7,669 nucleotides of DNA. Origin: VGBK01 sp964354255 (lineage in GTDB: Bacteria > Actinomycetota > Acidimicrobiia > Spongiisociales > UBA11373). How positions within the stretch are numbered: position 1 is the first letter of the stretch; each line of letters opens with the position of its first letter. Location of the stretch: assembly GCA_964354255.1 (NCBI GenBank), contig CAYGYX010000081.1, forward strand, positions 1-7,669, read 5' to 3'. Shown in pieces: positions 1-5,523 of this stretch. Under the pieces are notes generated by a model. It had not been told where the DNA came from, did no database searches, and was given only the letters and a program-made list of their open reading frames with translations. The position numbers were made by a program, and so were the translations under genes.

Positions 1-932
1 CGCAGGCCGATCTCGGAGCGGCGCTCGAGGACGGAGATCACCATCACGTTGGCGATCCCCACCCCGCCGACGAGGAGGGCCACCGCCCCCAACCCGAGGA
101 ACAGGTTGGTGAAGGCGCTCTCGGCGGCCGCCTTGGCCTCGATGGCGTCGGTGGGCCGGCTCACCTCGACCTGGTCGGGGTTCTCCGGGTTGACCGTGGG
201 GGGGAGGACGTCCATGACCCCGTCCACCCACTCCGGGTCGGTGCGCACGTACAGCGTGCTCGCCACCCCGTCGTAGCCCAGGTACTCCTCGGCTACCGCC
301 ACCGTGACGATGGCGGCCCGGTCGAGGTCCGGGCTCAGGTCGATGGGGTCGAGGATGCCGACCACTGGGAACCACTGGCTGCCGAGCCAGACCAGGGCCC
401 CGCTTTGCAGGCTGGTGATGCCCAGGCGTTCGGCCGCCACGCTCCCCAGCACCACGGCCGGGTACCCGTCGGCGGCCTCGTCGAGGAAGCGGCCGGCGGC
501 CATATGGCCCCCGAGGGTCTCGAGCACGTCGGTCTCCACGGCCTTGACGGTGATGCCCCCCGACTGGCTGGAGGGGACCAGGTCGGTGCGGTAGACGTTG
601 GCGTCGACGCCGCCCACCGCCGACACCTCCTCCACCGGGCCGATGCGGCCGACCATGGCCGAGGCGGTGTCGGGCAGTTCGGCGTCGCCCAGGCCGATGC
701 CCTGGCCGGCCTGGACAACGAGCAGGTTGGTGCCGAGACGGTCCAGTTGGGTGAGCAGGTCGGACTTGGAGGACTCGGACAGGCCGAGCACTGCCACCAG
801 CGAGGCGATGCCGATCATGATCCCGAGGGCCGACAGGGCGGCGCGCAGCTTGCGGGTGCGCAGTCCCACCCCCGAGGTGCGGAGCAGGTCGGTGAGGTGC
901 ATCCGGCTTGGGCTGAGGCCGGGGCTGTTCAC
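1..932 (-). CDS. MacB/FtsX-family ABC transporter permease (3' end beyond the window)
   Basis: This is the membrane subunit of an ABC exporter of the MacB/FtsX type, expected to work as a mechanotransmission permease dimer with the adjoining ATPase. About 310 residues are visible. A short cytoplasmic N-terminus is followed by a first transmembrane helix at about residues 31-51 (ALSALGIMIGIASLVAVLGL). A large extracytoplasmic MacB-PCD-like domain follows, then a second helix at about 273-301 leading into VLERRSEIGLR, the family's conserved ER..EIGLR turn. The last two helices lie beyond position 1. I chose the GTG at 932 because it overlaps the ATPase stop in a GTGA and has a GGGGGTGG stretch just upstream; the in-frame ATG at 902 has no clear ribosome site. 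The substrate cannot be read from the sequence. Family assignment is firm; the role (efflux of a small molecule, peptide or lipid versus envelope remodelling) is open. Confidence 0.9.
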   Translation of the reverse strand, partial: MNSPGLSPSRMHLTDLLRTSGVGLRTRKLRAALSALGIMIGIASLVAVLGLSESSKSDLLTQLDRLGTNLLVVQAGQGIGLGDAELPDTASAMVGRIGPVEEVSAVGGVDANVYRTDLVPSSQSGGITVKAVETDVLETLGGHMAAGRFLDEAADGYPAVVLGSVAAERLGITSLQSGALVWLGSQWFPVVGILDPIDLSPDLDRAAIVTVAVAEEYLGYDGVASTLYVRTDPEWVDGVMDVLPPTVNPENPDQVEVSRPTDAIEAKAAAESAFTNLFLGLGAVALLVGGVGIANVMVISVLERRSEIGL

Positions 933-1624
933 GGTGCCACCCCCGCGGCGGCACTGTCGGCTTCGACCCTGCCGTCGCGCAACGCCACCTGCCGCGGGAA
1001 GCGGGCGGCGATCTCCGGGTTGTGGGTGATGACCACCAGCGTGATCCCCTCGGCGTTCAACTCCTCGAGCAGTTCGACTATGGACTCGCTCGACGCCGAG
1101 TCGAGGTTGCCGGTGGGCTCGTCGGCGAGAACCAGTGCCGGCCGTCCTACGACGGCGCGGGCCACCGCCACGCGCTGTCGTTCGCCACCGGAGAGCTTGC
1201 TGGCGTGCTGGCGCATGCGGTGAGCCAGGCCCACCCGCTGCAGGGTGGCGGCGGCCATCTCCCGCCGCTCTGCTGCCGGCCGGCCTGTGTAGAGCAGGCC
1301 GTCGGCGACGTTGTCCAGGGCGGTCTCGGCATCCAGCAGGTGGAACTGCTGAAAGACGAAGCCGATGCGCTGGGCGCGCAGAGCCGATAGCTGGCGGTCG
1401 GACATGCGGCCGACCTCGAGCCCGCCCACCTCGACCCGGCCCGATGTGGGCCGGTCCAGGGTGCCCATGATGTGGAGGAGGGTGGACTTGCCCGAACCCG
1501 AGGGCCCGACGACGCTCACCAACTCCCCAGAGTCGACCCGGAGGTCGATGCCGCGCAGGGCGGGGACCGGAGGGGTGCCCGGGTAGACCCGGGTCACCCC
1601 GCTCATCTCCAGGACTGTGCTCAC
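929..1624 (-). CDS. ABC transporter ATP-binding protein (MacB/LolD type)
   Basis: This 231-residue cytoplasmic ATPase powers the permease encoded immediately downstream. All nucleotide-binding motifs are intact: Walker A GPSGSGKST (40-48), Q-loop in FVFQQFHLL (89-97), signature LSGGERQRVAVARA (144-157), Walker B LVLADEPTGNLD (164-175, Glu169) and H-loop His201 in VVITHN. The LADEPTGNLD string and the length are typical of the MacB/LolD/FtsE branch. The start is GTG at 1624, overlapping the adaptor's TGA as GTGA, with GGTGGTGG just upstream as a likely ribosome site. Its own stop overlaps the permease GTG in the same way, so the three products are probably translationally coupled at matched levels. 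There is no sign of degeneration. Confidence 0.95.
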   Translation of the reverse strand: MSTVLEMSGVTRVYPGTPPVPALRGIDLRVDSGELVSVVGPSGSGKSTLLHIMGTLDRPTSGRVEVGGLEVGRMSDRQLSALRAQRIGFVFQQFHLLDAETALDNVADGLLYTGRPAAERREMAAATLQRVGLAHRMRQHASKLSGGERQRVAVARAVVGRPALVLADEPTGNLDSASSESIVELLEELNAEGITLVVITHNPEIAARFPRQVALRDGRVEADSAAAGVAP

Positions 1625-3162
1625 GGCACCACCACCAGATCGCCCACCTGAATGCCGGTGGAGTCGACCTCGACCAGGTTGTCCGCATAGAGGCCGGGAT
1701 CGACGGCGACGAGACGAGTGGTCCCGTCCCCGTTGTCCACCTCGACGGCGTACCCGCCCTCGGCCAGGGCGAGCAGGGCAGTCACCGGGATCACCATGAC
1801 CCCGGCGCGCGACTCGGTCACCACGTTGACGTCCACCGGCGCCTGGTCGAGGCCGGCGGCGACGTTCACGTCGTCCAGGGCCACCAGCACCTCGAAGGTC
1901 ACCTCCATGGACTGGGTATTGCGGGTGGCCACCGATGCCACCGAGGTGACGGTGCCTCCGGCCTCGGTGCCGTCGGGCAGGACCACCGTGACCCGGTCGC
2001 CCTCGGCCAGTAGTTCCTGCTCCGAGGCGGGCAGGTCGACGGTCACCAGTACCTCGTCCGAAGAGGCGCCGAGCACTCCCGCCCCGCCGGACACCGTGTC
2101 GCCGACGGTCAGGAGGTTCTCGGAGACCCGTATGGGCTCGGGCCGGAACACGATCTCGCCGAGGTCCATGACGCCGTCGGTCTCGGCTCCGACGGATTCC
2201 TGCCAGGCGAAGACCGCTGCCTGGGTCTCCGTAGTGAAGATGCCGTCCACGGTGCCCGGGGAGAAGCCGAGGCGGGCCAGAGCCGCCTCGAGTTGCTCGA
2301 CATCGGCACCCTCGCTCCCACCCGAGTCGCCGCGGGCCTGGGCGATCAGCACGCCTCCTTGAGCCGTATCCCCCACCGATGCGCTGAGCGTGCCCACCGT
2401 GACCGGGCCCGACACGATCACGATGTCGCTGGTGTCGACCCGCCCGTCGTCGTCGAGGCCGACGGCATCCTGCCAGTCGAGCACCATCTGCTGGGTGTAC
2501 CAGTCGAACTCCTCGTCGATGGTGACGGTGCCGTCTGGGTCGTAACCGAGAGCCACCAGGTCGGCCTTGAGTTGGGCCACGTCGGCGCCTTCCGAGCCGT
2601 ACTGGAGCGTCCGGTAGGCGGGGAGGTCGCCGTAGAGGAGGATCACGGGGGTCTCGTTCACCTTGGCGACAACCTCTCCTTGTTCCAGGGTGGTGCCGGC
2701 CTCGGGGAGCCAGGTGATCGTGCCGGAGGCCTTCACGGTGAGGGCCACTTCCTCGAGGCCCATCGGCTGCCAGGCGGGGAGGGCGCCTTGGAACAGGACG
2801 ACAGGCTTGCCCTCGACTCGGTAGAGCACGTCTCCCTCCGAGACGACCGTCCCCGCGGGAGTGGTCCAGGTGAGGGTGCCCGTCTTGCCCGAGCCGATCG
2901 GATCCCCTTCCTCGAAGCCGAGGGTGCCGCTCAGGGTCTCCACGCTCTCCATGTCCGTCAAGACCACCTCGGCCAGGGAGGTCTCCTCGGCGGCGGTCGC
3001 CTCAGTGCTTCCGTCGGACCCCAGCAGCCACCAGGCTGCCCCGGCCCCGGCGAGCACCAAGATGGCGACGACGGCCGCCACCCATCCCTTCCGGCTCCGG
3101 CGCCGGCCGGCTCCATCGGTGGCTATCGCTGAGCCCCCGGTTCCTTGCCCTTCCCGCATCAT
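1621..3162 (-). CDS. MacA/HlyD-like efflux adaptor with two peptidoglycan-binding domains
   Basis: This 513-residue membrane-anchored adaptor probably links the ABC exporter to the cell wall. A basic N-terminus (RRRSRKG) precedes one transmembrane helix at about 27-48, and the rest should be outside the membrane. Two lipoyl-like repeats follow at about 95-134 and 147-186. They share GT-T-W...AGT...G..V...V...PV-L--G-LPA. Two PG_binding_1-like modules come next, at about 188-243 (SEGADVAQLKADLVALGYDP) and 283-334 (SEGADVEQLEAALARLGFSP), each followed by a similar beta segment ending in VGDT...G. Residues 371-513 resemble the beta-barrel and membrane-proximal parts of MacA-type adaptors. The start lies at tandem ATGs 3162/3159. 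The AGGAG at 3171-3167 is 4 bases from the first and 7 from the second, so the second may be the one used. It lies 30 bases after the preceding lipoprotein gene and overlaps the ATPase start by 4 bases. Confidence 0.88.
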   Translation of the reverse strand: MMREGQGTGGSAIATDGAGRRRSRKGWVAAVVAILVLAGAGAAWWLLGSDGSTEATAAEETSLAEVVLTDMESVETLSGTLGFEEGDPIGSGKTGTLTWTTPAGTVVSEGDVLYRVEGKPVVLFQGALPAWQPMGLEEVALTVKASGTITWLPEAGTTLEQGEVVAKVNETPVILLYGDLPAYRTLQYGSEGADVAQLKADLVALGYDPDGTVTIDEEFDWYTQQMVLDWQDAVGLDDDGRVDTSDIVIVSGPVTVGTLSASVGDTAQGGVLIAQARGDSGGSEGADVEQLEAALARLGFSPGTVDGIFTTETQAAVFAWQESVGAETDGVMDLGEIVFRPEPIRVSENLLTVGDTVSGGAGVLGASSDEVLVTVDLPASEQELLAEGDRVTVVLPDGTEAGGTVTSVASVATRNTQSMEVTFEVLVALDDVNVAAGLDQAPVDVNVVTESRAGVMVIPVTALLALAEGGYAVEVDNGDGTTRLVAVDPGLYADNLVEVDSTGIQVGDLVVVP

Positions 3163-3192
3163 CTGTCTCCTGATCTGGTCGCTGGTGTCGGA

Positions 3193-3885
3193 CTAGCCGG
3201 TGGTGTCGGGCGGTGGGCCACCCGCAGGTGGCGTGCCCCCTTCCGGCGGGGTACCGCCGCCGGGAGGCGCCCCGCCGGGCCCGCCGCCCATCATCATCCC
3301 GGGCAGGCCGTTGGCCCCGAAGATGTCCTGGCAGGCCTCGTTGGCTGCCTGGAAGGTGGGGTCGCTGGGGTCGTAGTCCCCGGTGTTGAAGCCGAGACGG
3401 GCCCCGGGGCCGCCGCTGCTGTCCGTGGTGAAGTCCGGGTCGGGCATGTCGACGCCGTTCTCCCGCATGCAGGCGGCGTACTCGAGCATGAGGTCCTGCA
3501 TCTCGGTCATGTCGCGCTGCTCGAACTGCTGAGTGATGCCCTCCAGGTACTGCGAGCAGGCCTCGCGGGCGGCTTGCGCCGCCTCGCGCTGTGCCGGGTC
3601 GAATCCACCGTCCGAGCCCCCGCCGAAGGCCTGCCGCAGGTTGTAGTTGCCGTTCTCGTCCGGCACGGGATCGGCCATGTCCACGCCGTTCTCCCGCATG
3701 CAGGCGGCGAAGTCGAGCATCGCCTGCTCCTGGTCCACCGTCGTGTCGGTGGCCTCGGTCGTGTTGGTGGCGTCGCCGGAGCCGCTTGCGAGCGAGGCGA
3801 TGTCGTCGGCATCTCCTGAGCCGCCGCAGGCTGCCACCATCAGGACGACGGCAACGGCGAGGGCGGCGAGCCATTGTGGGCGCAT
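3193..3885 (-). CDS. Secreted lipoprotein with two CMRENGVDM repeats, copy A (function unknown)
   Basis: This 230-residue predicted lipoprotein has no function I can assign. Its signal peptide ends in a lipobox, VAAC, with the lipidated Cys at 20. A Ser/Thr/Asp-rich linker leads to two homologous repeats. Repeat 1 has FAACMRENGVDMADP (Cys62) and closes with REACSQ (Cys110). Repeat 2 has YAACMRENGVDMPDP (Cys139) and closes with NEACQD (Cys185). Each repeat has exactly two cysteines, 48 and 46 residues apart, which would suit one disulfide per repeat outside the cell (inference). The tail is Gly/Pro-rich with a Met cluster (PGMMMGG). I chose ATG 3885 over the longer frame from 3921 because AAGAAGG lies 7 bases upstream and the signal peptide then starts properly. 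The gene lies 90 bases after its paralogue and 30 before the adaptor. Cysteine-methionine repeats of this kind occur in uncharacterised actinobacterial secreted proteins, as I recall. Confidence 0.85.
   Translation of the reverse strand: MRPQWLAALAVAVVLMVAACGGSGDADDIASLASGSGDATNTTEATDTTVDQEQAMLDFAACMRENGVDMADPVPDENGNYNLRQAFGGGSDGGFDPAQREAAQAAREACSQYLEGITQQFEQRDMTEMQDLMLEYAACMRENGVDMPDPDFTTDSSGGPGARLGFNTGDYDPSDPTFQAANEACQDIFGANGLPGMMMGGGPGGAPPGGGTPPEGGTPPAGGPPPDTTG
3217..3270 (-). repeat. Three 18-base units coding a Pro/Gly hexapeptide tail
   Basis: Residues 206-223 of lipoprotein A read as three six-residue units, APPGGG, TPPEGG and TPPAGG, followed by PPPDTTG. At DNA level the 18-base units are degenerate. 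The tail is probably disordered and exposed. The paralogue's tail is also Gly-rich but does not share this unit. Confidence 0.6.
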
Positions 3886-3892
3886 GGGTTCA

Positions 3893-3899
3893 CCTTCTT
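3893..3899 (-). promoter_or_regulatory. Ribosome binding site fixing the start of lipoprotein A
   Basis: On the minus strand AAGAAGG ends 7 bases before ATG 3885. This supports starting the protein at MRPQWLAALA rather than at the upstream GTG/ATG-like codons of the longer frame, which would put charged residues ahead of the signal peptide. Confidence 0.65.
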
Positions 3900-3928
3900 C
3901 GTTTCTGTCCGCTGCCACCATCGCTCCC

Positions 3929-3972
3929 TGCCGTCAGGCCGCCGTTAGCGCCACCTAAGAACGGGATGAGAT
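3929..3972 (+). promoter_or_regulatory. Internal array of four TNAG half-sites at 11-base spacing, upstream of lipoprotein A
   Basis: Reading the plus strand, TCAG, TTAG, TAAG and TGAG start at 3934, 3945, 3956 and 3967, exactly 11 bases apart. The 11-base units are TGCCGTCAGGC, CGCCGTTAGCG, CCACCTAAGAA and CGGGATGAGAT. They lie 49, 60, 71 and 82 bases upstream of ATG 3885. The four-site run upstream of the paralogue sits at the same distances from its ATG. Eleven-base direct repeats are the usual target of OmpR/PhoB-type regulators, so the regulator encoded at 4846 is the obvious candidate (inference). The sites are less uniform than those at 4736-4816, and I see no TAnnnT -10 element between the array and the gene. 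It may be a weak secondary site or a remnant of a duplicated promoter. Confidence 0.5.
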
Positions 3973-3975
3973 GTG

Positions 3976-4692
3976 TCACCCACCCCCGGACGAGTCGTCC
4001 GTGGCGGTGTCGGGGGCCTCGCCGCCGCCGGGAGTTGCCACCTGGAACCCGCCGTCGGACTCCCCGGGTCCGATGATGACCCCGCCGCCGGGCCCGCCGG
4101 AGTCGCCGCCGATCACGAAGCCGGGGCCGCCTCCCCCGAAGATCTCCTGGCAGGCCTCCTGGGCCGCCTGGAAGGCGGGGTCGCTGGGGTCCATGGCGAA
4201 GCCCTCGCCGCCGATGATGGTCACGCCGCCATCGTCTGAGAACTCCGGGTCGGGATAGTCGATGCCGTTGTCTCGCATGCACTGGGAGAAGGCGAGCATC
4301 TGGTCCTGCATCTCCGTCATGTCGACGGACTCGAACTCCGAGACCACGCCCTCCAGGAAGTGGGAGCAGGCCTCGTTGGCGTCCTGCATCTTCTGCATCT
4401 CGGCCTGGTCCGGGCCGCTCCCGTCGGAGGCCTCGCCCTGGATGGTGAAGCCGAAGCCGCCGCCCGCCGAGTTGATCTCCGGGTCGGGCATGTCGATGCC
4501 GTGCTCCCGCATGCAGGCGGCGAAGTCGAGGATCGCCTGGTCGGGGTCGACCGCGGCGGCGGCGGTGGTCGAACCGGCGGTGTCGGCCTCCGGTTCCTGC
4601 AGAGAGGCGATCTCGCTGGTGCTCTCCCCTCCGCCGCAGGCGGCGGTGAACAGCACGACAGCGGGGAGCCAGATGATCCATCGTCGCCACAT
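3976..4692 (-). CDS. Secreted lipoprotein with two CMRxxGIDxPDP repeats, copy B (function unknown)
   Basis: This 238-residue paralogue of the next gene leads the operon. Its signal peptide has RR near the N-terminus, a hydrophobic core and the lipobox TAAC (Cys19). Repeat 1 carries FAACMREHGIDMPDP (Cys60) closing with NEACSH (Cys109). Repeat 2 carries FSQCMRDNGIDYPDP (Cys138) closing with QEACQE (Cys181). The linker VDMTEMQDQML between repeats matches RDMTEMQDLML of copy A almost exactly, and the ending DPSDPAFQAAQEACQEIFG matches DPSDPTFQAANEACQDIFG, so the genes are a tandem duplication. The C-terminal 50 residues are Gly/Ser/Asp-rich and probably disordered. AAAGGAA at 4707-4701 lies 8 bases before ATG 4692. 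I infer an envelope-attached accessory or sensory role for the downstream transporter from position alone; ligand or metal binding is possible but unshown. Confidence 0.85.
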   Translation of the reverse strand: MWRRWIIWLPAVVLFTAACGGGESTSEIASLQEPEADTAGSTTAAAAVDPDQAILDFAACMREHGIDMPDPEINSAGGGFGFTIQGEASDGSGPDQAEMQKMQDANEACSHFLEGVVSEFESVDMTEMQDQMLAFSQCMRDNGIDYPDPEFSDDGGVTIIGGEGFAMDPSDPAFQAAQEACQEIFGGGGPGFVIGGDSGGPGGGVIIGPGESDGGFQVATPGGGEAPDTATDDSSGGG

Positions 4693-4711
4693 GGCGCGCG
4701 TTCCTTTCCCG

Positions 4712-4717
4712 GGTATA
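4712..4717 (-). promoter_or_regulatory. Possible -10 element for the lipoprotein/ABC operon
   Basis: The minus strand reads TATACC here. A -35 box 17 bases upstream would fall at 4735-4740, overlapping the proximal half-site of the 11-base array, and it is CCCGGG rather than TTGACA-like. That is expected for a promoter needing an activator bound over -35. The predicted transcript would have a leader of only about 13 bases. The match is partial (no final T), so this is tentative. Confidence 0.35.
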
Positions 4718-4735
4718 CGGGGAACGATGCCACAC

Positions 4736-4779
4736 CCGGGTGAGTGCCGGGTGAGCAGCCGCTAAGAGGGACCTGAGAA
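4736..4779 (+). promoter_or_regulatory. Array of four T[G/A]AG half-sites at 11-base spacing, upstream of lipoprotein B
   Basis: On the plus strand TGAG, TGAG, TAAG and TGAG start at 4741, 4752, 4763 and 4774. The 11-base units are CCGGGTGAGTG, CCGGGTGAGCA, GCCGCTAAGAG and GGACCTGAGAA; the first two share nine consecutive bases. The array ends next to a possible -10 element of the leftward operon. The period and direct orientation fit tandem dimers of an OmpR/PhoB-type regulator on one DNA face. The divergently encoded regulator at 4846 is the likely ligand (inference). Confidence 0.65.
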
Positions 4780-4783
4780 TCGG

Positions 4784-4816
4784 CCCTTACAGGTCTCTCA
4801 CCCCCTTCTCACCTGC
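4784..4816 (-). promoter_or_regulatory. Opposed array of three T[G/A]AG half-sites at 11-base spacing, upstream of the response regulator
   Basis: On the minus strand TGAG, TGAG and TAAG start at 4811, 4800 and 4789, in 11-base phase. The units are GCAGGTGAGAA, GGGGGTGAGAG and ACCTGTAAGGG. This array faces the one at 4736-4779, with only four bases between the outermost units. It lies 23 bases before a TACGGT element at 4834, much as the other array lies 24 bases before TATACC, so each array appears to serve one of two divergent promoters. Binding by the adjacent regulator, giving autoregulation, is inferred. Confidence 0.6.
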
Positions 4817-4833
4817 GTTTCATGAGCGGAAGG

Positions 4834-4839
4834 TACGGT
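4834..4839 (+). promoter_or_regulatory. Possible -10 element of a leaderless response-regulator transcript
   Basis: TACGGT fits the TAnnnT form of actinobacterial -10 boxes and lies six bases before the GTG at 4846. Transcription would then begin at or next to the start codon, a common arrangement in actinobacteria. The proximal regulator half-site falls where the -35 box would be. Confidence 0.4.
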
Positions 4840-4845
4840 TGGGGC

Positions 4846-5523
4846 GTGGGCAAGCGCGTTCTCATCGCCGAAGACGACGAGCAGGTACGCCGCTCGGTGG
4901 AGCGGGCGCTGCGCTTCGAGGGCTACGAGGTGGCCACCGCCGGCGATGGTGAGGAGGCGCTGCGCTCCGTGGAGGCCACGCGACCCGACGTGGTGGTCCT
5001 CGACATCATGATGCCCCGCCTCGACGGGATCAGCGTCTGCCGCCTCATGCGGGCGCAGGGCGATCGCACCCCGGTGCTCATGCTCACCGCCCGCCACGGC
5101 CTCGCCGACCGGGTGGCCGGCCTCGACGCCGGCGCCGACGACTACCTGGCGAAGCCCTTCGCCCTCGAGGAGTTGCTGGCCCGGCTGCGGGCGCTCCTCC
5201 GCCGCACCGGGTTCTCCTCGGGCGAGGAGGTGCTCCGGGTGGCCGACCTGGAGCTTCGCCCGGCGGCCCGCAGTGTGTGCCGCGCCGACCGGGGGATCGA
5301 GCTCACCCGGACCGAGTTCGACCTCCTCGAGTTGCTCATGGTGAACGCCGGCATCGTGATGCCCCGTCACCTCATCTATGAGCGGATCTGGGACTACGAC
5401 TTCGAGACGACGAGCAACTCCCTCGATGTCTACGTCGGCTACCTGCGCCGCAAGACCGAGGCCGGCGGCGAGCCGCGCCTCATCCACACCGTGCGCGGCG
5501 TCGGCTACGTGGTGCGACTGTGA
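4846..5523 (+). CDS. OmpR/PhoB-family DNA-binding response regulator
   Basis: This 225-residue cytoplasmic transcription regulator is activated by phosphorylation from the kinase encoded next to it. The receiver domain (about 3-115) has the acidic pocket in IAEDDEQ (Asp10, Asp11), the phosphoacceptor Asp53 in VVLDIMMPRLDG, Thr81 in MLTARHG and Lys103 in YLAKPF. A winged-helix Trans_reg_C domain (about 130-225) contains ELTRTEFDLLELLM, YERIWDYDFE, SNSLDVYVGYLRRKTE and the C-terminal HTVRGVGYVVRL. I prefer GTG 4846, which gives the usual MGKRVLIAEDD-type N-terminus and a normal Asp53, and has TACGGT upstream. An in-frame ATG at 4822 would add eight residues and has no ribosome site. Its stop overlaps the kinase start as GTGA. 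Likely targets are the 11-base repeats upstream of its own gene and of both lipoprotein genes. Confidence 0.95.
   Translation: MGKRVLIAEDDEQVRRSVERALRFEGYEVATAGDGEEALRSVEATRPDVVVLDIMMPRLDGISVCRLMRAQGDRTPVLMLTARHGLADRVAGLDAGADDYLAKPFALEELLARLRALLRRTGFSSGEEVLRVADLELRPAARSVCRADRGIELTRTEFDLLELLMVNAGIVMPRHLIYERIWDYDFETTSNSLDVYVGYLRRKTEAGGEPRLIHTVRGVGYVVRL

Noticed and set aside
405..1223. Long plus-strand open frame (272 codons) across the permease and ATPase genes
   Set aside because: It is antisense to two genes with complete motifs, its translation is low-complexity Gly/His/Ala text without domains, and GC-rich DNA commonly leaves such frames open.
3002..3874. Arg-rich minus-strand open frame of 290 codons across lipoprotein A and the adaptor start
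   Set aside because: It is an alternative frame of the true genes; the translation is almost all Arg/Gly/His, and it lacks the lipobox and module repeats seen in the correct frame.
3886..3921. N-terminal extension of lipoprotein A by 12 residues, from 3921
   Set aside because: It would put MVAADRNEEGEP before the signal peptide; the ATG at 3885 has a well-spaced AAGAAGG and gives a normal lipoprotein signal.
4693..4821. Riboswitch or small RNA in the divergent intergenic region
   Set aside because: The space is filled by phased repeats and promoter-like elements; apart from the GAGNGACCTG dyad I see no layered stems or known aptamer-like core.
4798..5487. Minus-strand open frame of 229 codons opposite the response regulator
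   Set aside because: It mirrors the regulator codons, shows no motif, and the sense product is an intact OmpR-type regulator.
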